A DNA stretch of 64,000 nt from Actinomycetota bacterium (GTDB lineage Bacteria > Actinomycetota > CADDZG01 > WHSQ01): contig WHSQ01000001.1 of assembly GCA_009380005.1 (NCBI GenBank), forward strand, positions 62,001 through 126,000, written 5' to 3'. Below the pieces are notes generated by a model. The model was given only the letters and a program-made list of their open reading frames with translations. It searched no databases and had not been told where the DNA came from. Positions within the stretch are counted from its first letter, which is position 1. Every line of letters starts with the position of its first letter. Shown here piece after piece: positions 33,078-41,088 of this stretch. The position numbers and the translations under genes were made by a program.

Positions 33078-34394
33078 ATGAAGGCGGTTGTCGCAGAACG
33101 GATCTGGAGGGATGGGAGCTTCGAGCCCGGCCTCGCCGTCGTCGTGGACGGGACGACGATCGCCGATATCGTTCCGCAGGGGTCGTTCGGCACGGACGTC
33201 GAGGTGGAGGATTGGGGTCGCGTGGCGATCGTGCCGGGCACGGTCAACGCGCACGGACACGCGTTCCAGAGCCTGCTGCGAGGGTTCGCGGCCGATCGCC
33301 CGTTCCCGTCGTGGCGGGATGAGGTTCTCTATCCCTTCTCGGAGAGGCTGGATGGGGACGCCGTCTATACGGGGGCTCTCTTCGCGTTCGCGGAGTCGCT
33401 GCTCGCCGGCGCGACGACGACCGTCGACTTCTTCTACCTGAACGACGGCGACAACGAGAATGCCGGACGCGTCGTCCGGGCAGCGCAGGAAATCGGCATC
33501 GGGCTGGTGCTGGCGCGTACGTTCTACGACGAGGACGCACCCACTTCCGCTCCGAAGCGGTACCGCGAAGACCCGGTCGATGCTGCGGCGCGCTGCCGCG
33601 ATCTGCACGCCCGGCACGCGGCCGATCCGTTGATCGACGTGCACCCGGCCCCCCATTCGCTGCACGCGGCCTCGCCGGAGACGATCCGGATGGCGCTGGA
33701 TCTGGCACGCGACCTCGACGTCCCCTGTCACCTCCATCTGGCCGAAGCGTCGTACGAGCGCGATCAGGTCGTCGAGCGGTACCTCACGACGCCGGTTCGG
33801 TTGCTGGAGCGCGAGGGCCTGTTGGATGAGCGGCTGGTCGCGATCCACGCCGTTTGGCTCGACGAAGGCGAGATGGATCTACTTGCGGGGCACGACGTTG
33901 GTGTCGTGCACTGCCCGGGAGCGAACGCCTTCCTCGGCGACGGGATCGCGCCGGTGCCCGAGTTGCTGCGGCGCGGCGTGCGGGTTGCGCTCGGGCCGGA
34001 TGGAGGTTGCGCGAACGACCGTCAGAGCGTGTTCGACGAGATGCGGATGGCATCGCTCGCCGCCAAGGCGCGCCTAGTGGATGGGGGAGCACTGGACGCA
34101 CCCACGGCGTTCGACATGGGCACCAGGGCGGGAGCCGACCTGCTCCGCCAGCCGGTAGGAGTCCTGGAAGCGGGCCGGCGCGCCGATCTCGTAGCGCTCG
34201 ACCTCGACGACCTCTCTCTGCACCCGCTCCCGATGTTGGAGCGCAACGTCGTGCACTCGATGCAGGCAACCGCGGTGAAGCGAGTCATGGTCGCCGGCGA
34301 GGTCGTCGTCGAGGACGGCTGTCTGACCCGGATCGCCATGGACGAGATCCGCCGCCGCGTCACCGAGACAACCTCGGGCTGGAAGCGCCCGTGA
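33078..34394 (+). CDS. Amidohydrolase, probable formimidoylglutamate deiminase (HutF-like)
   Basis: 438 aa, AtzF/TrzN-type amidohydrolase. Metal ligands: NAHGHAFQS (HxH), HLHLAEAS, AIHAVWLD and the Asp in LGPDGGCANDRQS. Between hutI, hutH and hutU the best assignment is the deiminase that converts N-formimidoyl-glutamate to N-formyl-glutamate and ammonia. A formylglutamate deformylase (HutG2), which would finish that route, is not seen in the window. Another amidohydrolase function is possible, because cytosine/guanine deaminase relatives share the same motifs. Divergent from hutH; convergent with hutU. Confidence 0.82.
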   Translation: MKAVVAERIWRDGSFEPGLAVVVDGTTIADIVPQGSFGTDVEVEDWGRVAIVPGTVNAHGHAFQSLLRGFAADRPFPSWRDEVLYPFSERLDGDAVYTGALFAFAESLLAGATTTVDFFYLNDGDNENAGRVVRAAQEIGIGLVLARTFYDEDAPTSAPKRYREDPVDAAARCRDLHARHAADPLIDVHPAPHSLHAASPETIRMALDLARDLDVPCHLHLAEASYERDQVVERYLTTPVRLLEREGLLDERLVAIHAVWLDEGEMDLLAGHDVGVVHCPGANAFLGDGIAPVPELLRRGVRVALGPDGGCANDRQSVFDEMRMASLAAKARLVDGGALDAPTAFDMGTRAGADLLRQPVGVLEAGRRADLVALDLDDLSLHPLPMLERNVVHSMQATAVKRVMVAGEVVVEDGCLTRIAMDEIRRRVTETTSGWKRP

Positions 34395-34423
34395 GCCTGC
34401 ACCGAGCGCAGGCGTGGCGCGTC

Positions 34424-34442
34424 CGTTCCGGATAGCGGAACG
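34424..34442. terminator. Hairpin between convergent hutF-like and hutU genes
   Basis: CGTTCCG (34424-34430) pairs with CGGAACG (34436-34442) around GATAG. Located between two converging stop codons, so probably a bidirectional terminator. No T tract. Confidence 0.45.
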
Positions 34443-34481
34443 CGGGCGCCGAAGCTGCCGTCGGCCGCGTTCATGGCGAGG

Positions 34482-36137
34482 CTAATCGCGGGCGCGGGGC
34501 GCGATCGGCAGCCTCAGGTCGTGTTTGCGTGCAACCCTTATCGCCTTCGAGTAGCCGGCGTCGGCGTGACGCATGACGCCGGAGCCCGGGTCGGTCTCGA
34601 GCACCCGTTCGAGCCGGTCGCGCGCGTCGGCGGAGCCGTCGGCGACCACGACCATGCCGGCGTGGATCGAATAGCCGATGCCGACCCCGCCCCCATGGTG
34701 CACCGACACCCAGTGCGCGCCGGCCGACGCGTTGAGCAGGGCGTTGAGGATCGGCCAGTCGGCGATCGCGTCGGAGCCGTCGATCATGCCCTCGGTCTCC
34801 CGGTTGGGCGACGCCACCGAGCCCGAGTCGAGATGGTCGCGGCCGATGACGATGGGGGCCTTCACCTTCCCGGCGGCGACGAGCTCGTTGAATGCCAGGC
34901 CCGCCTTCGCCCGCGCCCCGTAGCCGAGCCAGCAGATGCGCGCCGGAAGCCCCTGGAACGCGACGCGTTCCTGCGCCATGGGGATCCAGCGGTGGAGGCG
35001 CTCGTCGTGGGGGAACAGGTCGAGGATGGCTCGATCGGTCTCGGCGATGTCGGCGGGGTCGCCGGACAGGGCCGCCCACCGGAAGGGACCCTTGCCCTCG
35101 CAGAAGAGGGGGCGCACGTACTGAGGGACGAAACCGGGGATGTCGAACGCGTCCGTCACGCCGGCCTTCTCCGCCTGAGCCCGGATGTTGTTGCCGTAGT
35201 CCACGCACACGGCTCCCTTGCGCCCGAAGTCGAGCCACGCGTCCACGTGTTGCGCGATCGACTCGAGCGATCGCTTCACGTACGTCTCTCCGTCGGAGCG
35301 GCGGAGCTCGAGTGCATCCTCGAGGGTCATGCCGCCGGGCACGTAGCCGTCGAGCAGGTCGTGGGCCGAGGTCTGGTCGGTCATGGCGTCGGGCCGGAAG
35401 CCGCGTTCCAACAGCGCCGGGTGCACCTCGGCGGCGTTTCCCACCAGGCCGATCGACTCGGCCCGGCCCCCGTCGCGCGCGGCCTCCGCCCACGCCACGG
35501 CCTCGTCGACGTCATCGGTCGAGCGATCGAGGTAGCGGGTGTCGAGCCGGCGCTGGATGCGAGCCGGATCCACCTCGACGCACAGCGCCACGCCGTCGTT
35601 CATGGTGATCGCGAGCGGCTGCGCGCCGCCCATGCCCCCGAGGCCGGCGGTCAACACGATCCTGCCCTTCAGGGTGCCGCCGAAGCTCCGGGCCGCCATC
35701 TCGGCGAACGTCTCGAACGTGCCCTGCAGGATCCCCTGGGTCCCGATGTAGATCCACGACCCGGCCGTCATCTGGCCGTACATCGTGAGGCCCTCGGCTT
35801 CGAGGTGATGGAACTCATCCCAGTTCGCCCACGCCGGAACCAGCATGGAGTTCGAGATGAGCACGCGGGGAGCGCGCTCGTGCGTGCGGAAGACGCCCAC
35901 CGGCTTGCCCGACTGCACCAGGAGAGTCTCGTCGCCGGCCAGGTCCTTCAGCGCCGCGACGATCGCGTGGAAGGCCTCCCAGCTCCGAGCGGCCCGGCCC
36001 GAGCCTCCGTAGACGACCAGGTCCTCGGGGCGCTCGGCGACCTCGGGATCGAGGTTGTTCATCAGCATCCGCAGGGCCGCTTCCTGCGGCCAGCCCTTGC
36101 AGCTGAGGTCGCTCCCTCGAGGCGCCCTTATCTCCAT
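34482..36137 (-). CDS. hutU: Urocanate hydratase (HutU)
   Basis: 551 aa from ATG at 36137 ([20 protein letters not shown]), the typical HutU opening and length. It hydrates urocanate to imidazolone-propionate with tightly bound NAD+. The nucleotide site is [12 protein letters not shown], the [11 protein letters not shown] segment is family-conserved, and [13 protein letters not shown] holds the active-site Cys. An upstream in-frame ATG (36185) exists but the added residues are not family-like. Very GC-rich coding produces a 778-codon open frame on the opposite strand that is a shadow. Confidence 0.95.
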   Translation of the reverse strand: MEIRAPRGSDLSCKGWPQEAALRMLMNNLDPEVAERPEDLVVYGGSGRAARSWEAFHAIVAALKDLAGDETLLVQSGKPVGVFRTHERAPRVLISNSMLVPAWANWDEFHHLEAEGLTMYGQMTAGSWIYIGTQGILQGTFETFAEMAARSFGGTLKGRIVLTAGLGGMGGAQPLAITMNDGVALCVEVDPARIQRRLDTRYLDRSTDDVDEAVAWAEAARDGGRAESIGLVGNAAEVHPALLERGFRPDAMTDQTSAHDLLDGYVPGGMTLEDALELRRSDGETYVKRSLESIAQHVDAWLDFGRKGAVCVDYGNNIRAQAEKAGVTDAFDIPGFVPQYVRPLFCEGKGPFRWAALSGDPADIAETDRAILDLFPHDERLHRWIPMAQERVAFQGLPARICWLGYGARAKAGLAFNELVAAGKVKAPIVIGRDHLDSGSVASPNRETEGMIDGSDAIADWPILNALLNASAGAHWVSVHHGGGVGIGYSIHAGMVVVADGSADARDRLERVLETDPGSGVMRHADAGYSKAIRVARKHDLRLPIAPRARD

Positions 36138-36162
36138 GCCGCCCATCCTAGGATGGCGCCCC

Positions 36163-36582
36163 ATGAGCCCCGCCCCCGAGCCCACGGACTACTCGCACGT
36201 CCCGCTGTGGAAGAAGCTCGGGGTGAAGGACGGCTCCCGGGTCGCGGTCGTCAACGAGCCGGACGGTTGGGCGCTCGAGGTGCCGGCGGGCGTTCGGCTG
36301 CTCCAGCGGGCGTCCGAGCGGCTCGACGTGATCCTGTTCTTCAGCCGCACCGAGAGGCACCTCCGGCGGCGCTTCGGCGTGCTGGCCGGTTACCTCGAGC
36401 CGGCGGGAGGGCTCTGGGTGGCCTACCCGAAGAAGTCGTCCGACCTCGAGACCGACCTAACCTTCGAGACGGTTCAAGCGGTCGGCCTCGACGGGGGCCT
36501 GGTCGACAACAAGAGCGTCGCGATCGACGACGACTGGTCCGGGGTCCGCTTCGTGTCCCGCCTGAAGGACCGCTCCCGCTGA
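36163..36582 (+). CDS. DUF3052-family protein
   Basis: 139 aa. The pattern [20 protein letters not shown], then [10 protein letters not shown] and [18 protein letters not shown], then [21 protein letters not shown] is that of DUF3052, a family found in many actinobacteria and proteobacteria with no proven function. Here the near-identical [10 protein letters not shown] stretch is clear. ATG at 36163 was chosen because it starts the conserved region; the 26 bp to the hutU start contain both initiation regions. Two 49-bp repeats follow it. Confidence 0.85.
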   Translation: MSPAPEPTDYSHVPLWKKLGVKDGSRVAVVNEPDGWALEVPAGVRLLQRASERLDVILFFSRTERHLRRRFGVLAGYLEPAGGLWVAYPKKSSDLETDLTFETVQAVGLDGGLVDNKSVAIDDDWSGVRFVSRLKDRSR

Positions 36583-36586
36583 GCGT

Positions 36587-36634
36587 GCCGACTACAACAG
36601 ACCCTGCGCCGGGCGCTCGCCCTGTTGCACTCGG
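36587..36634 (+). repeat. 49-bp REP-like imperfect palindrome, copy 3
   Basis: Starts GCCGACTACAACA and ends CTGTTGCACTCGG, with TGCGCCGGGCGCT in the middle. It begins 4 bp after the DUF3052 stop codon. Confidence 0.85.
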
Positions 36635-36666
36635 GCCGGCCCGCGGCGGCCCGCGGCGGCGAGCGT

Positions 36667-36715
36667 GCCGACTACAACAAATCCTTCGCGGGGCGCTCGT
36701 CCTGTTGCACTCGGC
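36667..36715 (+). repeat. 49-bp REP-like imperfect palindrome, copy 4
   Basis: Starts GCCGACTACAACA, centre TCGCGGGGCGCT, ends TGTTGCACTCGGC. It is 80 bp downstream of copy 3, in the same orientation, and the preceding GAGCGT is shared by both, so the pair arose by tandem duplication or insertion. Confidence 0.85.
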
Positions 36716-36805
36716 GGGGGGGTGGGGGGTTTCGCGCTCTAATCCAACCGGCCCTTCCAGCGAAGGACTAGCATCGCGCGACCCCGTTGGATCAGGAGGA
36801 TGTGC

Positions 36806-37591
36806 GTGAGGGAAACCACCCCGGAGATCGAGTTGATCGCTCGCCCCTCGATCGATCTGGACGCGCTCGAACGCTACCTGAAGACGGTCGGAGGCGAGTC
36901 GTGGCTACAGATGCGGCGCGAGCAGGAAGACGGACTCAACCCCGGGCAGCTCCTCGTGGAGGCGGCCGGCCGAGCCTGTTATCGCTCCTGGACGGAGGGG
37001 CTCAATCCGAACGTGACGAAGATCCGAAGGGACCAACAGCAGTACTTCCTGAACATCCTGCGTTCGGGGCACGGGTCCGTGCTCGAGCACGCCAACTACA
37101 CGTTCATCCTGTACGACGTCAGCCGGATATTCACGCACGAGCTGGTTCGCCATCGGGCAGGTTCGGCGTTCAGCCAGGAGAGCCTGAGGTTCGTCCGTCT
37201 CAACGAGATCCCCTTCCGGATCCCTGAGTCCCTGGAGCCCTTGCGGCCACAGGTGCTTTCGATACTCGAAACGCTGGAGGAGTTCCAGATCGCAGCTGCG
37301 GAGGGGTTCGGGCTCGACGAGGAAGGCGTCTCGTTCCACGACAAGAAGGAGCTCACGTCTGCCCTGCGGCGTCTGGCTCCCGAAGGGCTCTCGACGATGA
37401 TCTTCTGGACGGCCAACGTTCGCACGCTACGGCACACGATCTCCGCCCGGACCCATCCCGGAGCGGAAGAGGAGATCCGCTTCGTCTTCAACAAGATCGG
37501 TGAGATCATGCGCGCCGAGGCCCCCTACCTGTTCGGGGACTTCCAGGTGACGCCCGATGGAGCCTGGGTGACGGAATACCCGAAGGTCTGA
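36806..37591 (+). CDS. thyX: Flavin-dependent thymidylate synthase ThyX
   Basis: 261 aa from GTG at 36806. An ATG at 36800 directly abuts the AGGAGG ribosome site (36794-36799), whereas GTG six bases further on has proper spacing, so the ribosome site decides the start. The ThyX signature is RHRAGSAFSQESLR (residues about 115-128), and the C-terminal LRHTISARTHPGAEEEIR contains the nucleotide-binding Arg. It makes dTMP from dUMP using methylene-tetrahydrofolate and FAD. The N-terminal part is longer than in the shortest ThyX proteins. No thyA occurs in this window. Confidence 0.94.
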   Translation: MRETTPEIELIARPSIDLDALERYLKTVGGESWLQMRREQEDGLNPGQLLVEAAGRACYRSWTEGLNPNVTKIRRDQQQYFLNILRSGHGSVLEHANYTFILYDVSRIFTHELVRHRAGSAFSQESLRFVRLNEIPFRIPESLEPLRPQVLSILETLEEFQIAAAEGFGLDEEGVSFHDKKELTSALRRLAPEGLSTMIFWTANVRTLRHTISARTHPGAEEEIRFVFNKIGEIMRAEAPYLFGDFQVTPDGAWVTEYPKV

Positions 37592-37613
37592 CTCTGGGTT
37601 TAGTTTCCCCGGC

Positions 37614-38642
37614 ATGCTGACCCTCGCCGAAGCCTTCAGCTTCAACCCGCTCGGGTGGGAGATCGTGTCCCGCATCCCGATCGGGCCCGGCATCTCGCCG
37701 CACGGGATCGGCATAGCCGTGGGTTACCTGGTAGGCGCCCAGCTGATGGTCCGCCGTGCCCGCGGGCGCGACGGTTCCCCCGACGAGGCCGACATCTGGA
37801 ACACGCTTTTCTGGGCGTTGCTGGGCGCGATCGTCGGCGCACGCGTTGGCTACGTGCTCGGCCACGTTCCCGAGGTCACCGACAACGGCAGCGACTGGCT
37901 GGGGCTGTTCCGGGTGTGGGAGGGGGGCATCTCGTTGATCGGCGGGATCACCGGGGCGGTGCTCTTCGGCCTCCCCTACATGGTCCGGCACCGGATGGGC
38001 GTGTGGCGCACGCTCGATCTGGCGGTGCCGGGCCTGGCGCTGGGGATCGTCATCGGACGGATCGGCGACCTCGTCATCGGCGATCACCTCGGTAAGCCGA
38101 CCGACTTCCTGCTGGGGTGGAAGTGCCTCGGGGACGTCACGGGGAACCGGTCCCCCACGAGCGAGGCCTTCTACCGCGAGGCGCTCGAGCGCGGGGACCC
38201 TCCCAGCCTCGGCTGCTTCGACCTGACGCTGCACCAGACCGCCCTGTACGACCTGTTCTCGACCTTGCTGCTGCTGGGCGTGCTCCTGTGGTTGGGGCGC
38301 AAGGCCCGCAACCTCGGCTTCCTGACGCTGGTCTTCGTGATCTGGTACGGGGCGATGCGGGTCATCACCGACTTCCTGCGGGTCGATAGGCGCTATCTGG
38401 GCCTGACCGGCAGCCAGCTGATGACCCTTGCGGTGGGCCTGCTCGCCCTCTACCTGCTGGCTCGGTACCGGGGAGCGCCCCCCAGGGCCCGAAGGGGACC
38501 GCCCAAGGAGGCCGAGAGGCCGCCGGCGCCGCCTCGTCGCGATGGGTCGACCGAGGACGGAACCGACGGGCCGGACGGGGGCACGCCCGGGGCCGAGGAC
38601 GTGGGACCGGGCCCGGTCCGGCTCCCGGACCCTCCCCAGTAA
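37614..38642 (+). CDS. lgt: Prolipoprotein diacylglyceryl transferase (Lgt)
   Basis: 342 aa, seven-span inner-membrane enzyme that attaches diacylglycerol to the lipobox Cys of lipoproteins; at least three predicted lipoproteins in this window would need it. Visible motifs: ISPHGIGIAVGYLVG, ALLGAIVGARVGYVLGH (catalytic Arg region), VWEGGISLIGGITG, and the Lgt signature GRIGDLVIGDHLGKPT. The C-terminal 60 residues are a Pro/Gly/Asp/Glu-rich disordered tail (ARRGPPKEAERPPAPP...), an extension often seen in actinobacteria. Separate from thyX by 22 bp. Confidence 0.94.
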   Translation: MLTLAEAFSFNPLGWEIVSRIPIGPGISPHGIGIAVGYLVGAQLMVRRARGRDGSPDEADIWNTLFWALLGAIVGARVGYVLGHVPEVTDNGSDWLGLFRVWEGGISLIGGITGAVLFGLPYMVRHRMGVWRTLDLAVPGLALGIVIGRIGDLVIGDHLGKPTDFLLGWKCLGDVTGNRSPTSEAFYREALERGDPPSLGCFDLTLHQTALYDLFSTLLLLGVLLWLGRKARNLGFLTLVFVIWYGAMRVITDFLRVDRRYLGLTGSQLMTLAVGLLALYLLARYRGAPPRARRGPPKEAERPPAPPRRDGSTEDGTDGPDGGTPGAEDVGPGPVRLPDPPQ

Positions 38643-38748
38643 CCATCCAGGAACTTCCAGGCGGGCGGCGTAAACACGGCGCCCTAGGCGTAGGCGTGGC
38701 AGGATATGCGCTAGCCCGTGAGCCATCGGTCGGAAGGAGTGTTCCAGC

Positions 38749-38904
38749 ATGGCAGACACGTACAACGGCTACTGCGTGAAGTGCCGCGAGAAGCGGGACT
38801 TCGAGGGCGAGGTCGTCACCCTGCCGAACGGCAGCCGGGCGGCACAGGGCCTCTGCCCCGTGTGCGGAACGAAGATGACCCGCATGCTTCCCAAGAACGC
38901 GTAG
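38749..38904 (+). CDS. Small zinc-ribbon protein, DUF5679-like
   Basis: 51 aa. Two CxxC pairs, YCVKCREK at about 8-15 and LCPVCGTK at about 35-42, surround a short hydrophilic core (RDFEGEVVTLPNGSRAAQG). This is the size and layout of DUF5679 proteins. AAGGAG is placed 14 bases before the ATG, with a long spacer; the next better candidate is the same start. A strong terminator follows. Probably nucleic-acid- or protein-binding; role unknown. Confidence 0.8.
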   Translation: MADTYNGYCVKCREKRDFEGEVVTLPNGSRAAQGLCPVCGTKMTRMLPKNA

Positions 38905-38925
38905 AGCTCGGTTCCCTGGAGGTCC

Positions 38926-38957
38926 AGGCCGCCCCACGGTGGGGCGGCCTTTTCGTT
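38926..38957 (+). terminator. Intrinsic terminator after the zinc-ribbon gene
   Basis: AGGCCGCCCCA (38926-38936) pairs perfectly with TGGGGCGGCCT (38940-38950) around a 3-base loop, followed by TTTCGTT. Strong canonical form. Confidence 0.88.
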
Positions 38958-38972
38958 CGCTAGGAGGGCTCG

Positions 38973-39749
38973 ATGACAGAGCCAGGCGTCTTGATCGAGC
39001 GCGACGGCGACGTCGCCACCGTGACGATCGATCGCCCCGACAGGGCGAATGCGCTCGACTCGCAGGCGGCCTCCGGCATCGCCGGGGCGATCGAGGCGGC
39101 CTCCGGCGCACGGGCGATCATCCTCACGGGATCGGGCCGGGCGTTCTGTGCCGGCGGAGACCTCGACGAGATCGAGCGCTGGAGCGTGATGAAGCCGGAG
39201 GACGTGGGGGCCGAGCTGTACGGCTCGTTCCAATCGATGATCCGTGCGGTACGAGCGAGCGAAGCGGTCGTCGTGGCCGCCATCAACGGCGCGGCGGTCG
39301 GCGCCGGCATGGACCTCGCGCTCGCGTGCGATCTTCGGGTCGCCGCGCGTTCCGCCAAGCTGGGCCAGGTCTGGGTGGGGCTCGGCCTGATCCCGGGGAC
39401 CGGCGGCGCCTACCTGACGCTAGCGCTGGCGGGTCCGACCCGCGCCGCCGAGTTGCTGCTCACCGGGGAGATCCTCTCGGCCGACGACGCGCTCGAGTGC
39501 GGGCTCGTGAACGAGATCGTGCCCGACGAGGAGCTCATGGATCGGGCCCGCGCTCTCGTCGCCCGGGTGCTCCGACACCCACGCGACGGCGTGATCGCCA
39601 ACAAGCGGGCGATCGTGGCGGCGTCGCGGGACGCCGTGGAGGCGGCACTCGCCCACGCCGCAGCGATCCAGCCCCTTCGGTTCACGTCGGATGAGTTCCG
39701 CCGGGCGGTTGCGGCGGCCAAACGACGACGCTCGGCTCGACCTAGTTAG
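38973..39749 (+). CDS. Enoyl-CoA hydratase/isomerase family protein with altered active site
   Basis: 258 aa crotonase fold. The oxyanion-hole segments FCAGGDLDEIERW and GAAVGAGMDLALACD are in place. However, the two catalytic Glu of true hydratases are changed: the first position (GGGCE in rat ECH) is Asp in GAGMD, and the second (PE before LG) is Trp in GQVWVGLGLIPGTGG. So simple hydration is doubtful; isomerase, hydrolase or another crotonase reaction is possible. AGGAGG precedes the ATG. Convergent with, and overlapping by 4 bp, the RecB-like nuclease gene. Confidence 0.85.
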   Translation: MTEPGVLIERDGDVATVTIDRPDRANALDSQAASGIAGAIEAASGARAIILTGSGRAFCAGGDLDEIERWSVMKPEDVGAELYGSFQSMIRAVRASEAVVVAAINGAAVGAGMDLALACDLRVAARSAKLGQVWVGLGLIPGTGGAYLTLALAGPTRAAELLLTGEILSADDALECGLVNEIVPDEELMDRARALVARVLRHPRDGVIANKRAIVAASRDAVEAALAHAAAIQPLRFTSDEFRRAVAAAKRRRSARPS

Positions 39750-40558
39750 TCGGCCGCCTCGCCCCGGGCCTCGGGATCGGGCGTCTGTGCCGTCGTGTGC
39801 GCCCAGGCGGGGCAGATCGTCTGGTGGGGGCAGGTCATGCAGAAGGGCGATGGCCGGGTGCGCCAGTCATCGTTGTCCACCGCTCGTTTGATCGCACGAG
39901 CGAGTGCCTGCATCTGCAGTTCGAATGCGACGAGCATCTGCTTGGTCGGGTTGAAGGTCAGGATCGCGGGGTCCGACAGGTACATCAGCCTGATCTCGGC
40001 GGGCACGACCTGGAACGCACGCCAGCACACGAGGGCGTAGAAGCGCAGGCCGAACGAGGCCGCGTATTCGCGTGACTCACCCGGGACCCGGCCGGTCTTG
40101 TAGTCGGTGAGGACCCAGGAGCCATCGGGCTGGACCTCGATGCGATCGATGCGACCGCGCAGGTGCATGTCCGTGAGCTCGTACTCGACCCACCACTCGA
40201 GGCGGCTCGCCTCCAGCGATCGAGGATCCTCCAGGCGGAAGTAGTTGCGCAGCAGGGTGCGGTTGTCTCCCAGCCATTCTTCCTCGCTCCTCAGGCCCAA
40301 GCCGTCGGGCCGGAACTCGGGGTTCTGCCTGACCCCTTCCCACAGGGCCACCAGAAGCTCGTCGGCATGCTCCGGGCTGCGGTGCTCCGGGGCCTCGGAG
40401 AAGAGCCTCTCCAGGACGGCATGCACGAGCGAGCCACGTGCGGCGGCCGCGGAGGTCGGCTCTTCCAGCCGGTCGATCGAACGGAACTTGAACAGCTGGG
40501 GACAGCTCTTGAAGTCCGTAGCGCTGCTGGGAGAGAGCTTGAGGAGAGGCTTCTCCAT
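39746..40558 (-). CDS. PD-(D/E)XK nuclease of RecB/Cas4-like type with Fe-S cysteines
   Basis: 270 aa, one nuclease domain alone. The RecB-type motifs are RGSLVHAVLE (His), LRGRIDRIEV (Asp) and LTDYKTG (Asp/Lys). The iron-sulfur staple cysteines are one at C19 in SCPQLFKFR and three in CMTCPHQTIC at the C-terminus, as in AddB and Cas4. No helicase domain is attached and no cas genes are nearby. Likely a 5'-3' or flap-type DNA exonuclease in repair (inference). It lies 12 kb from the adnAB genes. Confidence 0.9.
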   Translation of the reverse strand: MEKPLLKLSPSSATDFKSCPQLFKFRSIDRLEEPTSAAAARGSLVHAVLERLFSEAPEHRSPEHADELLVALWEGVRQNPEFRPDGLGLRSEEEWLGDNRTLLRNYFRLEDPRSLEASRLEWWVEYELTDMHLRGRIDRIEVQPDGSWVLTDYKTGRVPGESREYAASFGLRFYALVCWRAFQVVPAEIRLMYLSDPAILTFNPTKQMLVAFELQMQALARAIKRAVDNDDWRTRPSPFCMTCPHQTICPAWAHTTAQTPDPEARGEAAD

Positions 40559-40683
40559 GGCTTGACCCTAGGTGGGTAGGCGGTTGCACGGGCGGATTTC
40601 GCGCCAGTTCCTGGGGGGCCGCACCGCTCGCTCGGCGCGCCGGCTCGTCCCGACGAGATCCCGGTTGGCGCCCGCCCGGCGGC

Positions 40684-40866
40684 CTATCCCCCGATCGTGC
40701 GGGCGATGGCATCGATGATGTCGGACAGGTCCACGCCGAGGACGCCGAGGGCCACCGTGATGACCACGGCTATCAATATCACCAGGAGCCCGTATTCGAC
40801 CGCGCTGGTGCCCCGCTCGTCGAGGGAGCGCGGTGGCAGAGGTGTGCGCCTGGGGGGCCTGGTCAT
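40684..40866 (-). CDS. Flp/Fap-type pilin
   Basis: 60 aa. The type IVb prepilin cleavage site is RG-TSAVEYGLLVIL, with Gly at -1 and Glu at +5, followed by one long hydrophobic helix (AVVITVALGVLGVDL). GGAAGGA lies before ATG. It would be processed by a prepilin peptidase such as the one at 22.1 kb and assembled into tad/Flp pili. None of the tad assembly genes is adjacent, so this is an isolated pilin gene in this window. Divergent from the GGDEF-EAL gene. Confidence 0.9.
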   Translation of the reverse strand: MTRPPRRTPLPPRSLDERGTSAVEYGLLVILIAVVITVALGVLGVDLSDIIDAIARTIGG

Positions 40867-40879
40867 CTCGAGTCCTTCC

Positions 40880-40899
40880 GGCGACGACGCTGCGTCGCC
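40880..40899. promoter_or_regulatory. Hairpin upstream of the Flp pilin
   Basis: GGCGACG (40880-40886) pairs with CGTCGCC (40893-40899) around ACGCTG, 14 bp upstream of the pilin start. It could be an operator or a leader RNA stem. No further evidence. Confidence 0.3.
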
Positions 40900-41088
40900 C
40901 CGCTAGATGAATCGGCTACGCAGAGAAGTCGCTGAACGGCTGGAGGATGGGGAGTTCTACGTATCGGAGCGCGCCTACGCAGAACTCTTTAGCGGGGCGC
41001 GCCTGTAGGGGGGAACGTACGGTGCCGATGCATAAGAGGGGCGCGCATCGCCTCTCGATCACCCATGGCGGAGGCTTGGATCTCGTAG

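Noticed and set aside
34473-36809. 778-codon open frame on the plus strand across hutU
   Set aside because: It is antisense to a full-length, motif-rich HutU. The product is Arg/His/Val-rich without domains, as expected from third-position GC bias.
39746-40558. Cas4 of a CRISPR system
   Set aside because: The RecB/Cas4-like fold and Fe-S cysteines fit Cas4, but there is no repeat array or any other cas gene in the window, and the length and layout also suit a repair nuclease.
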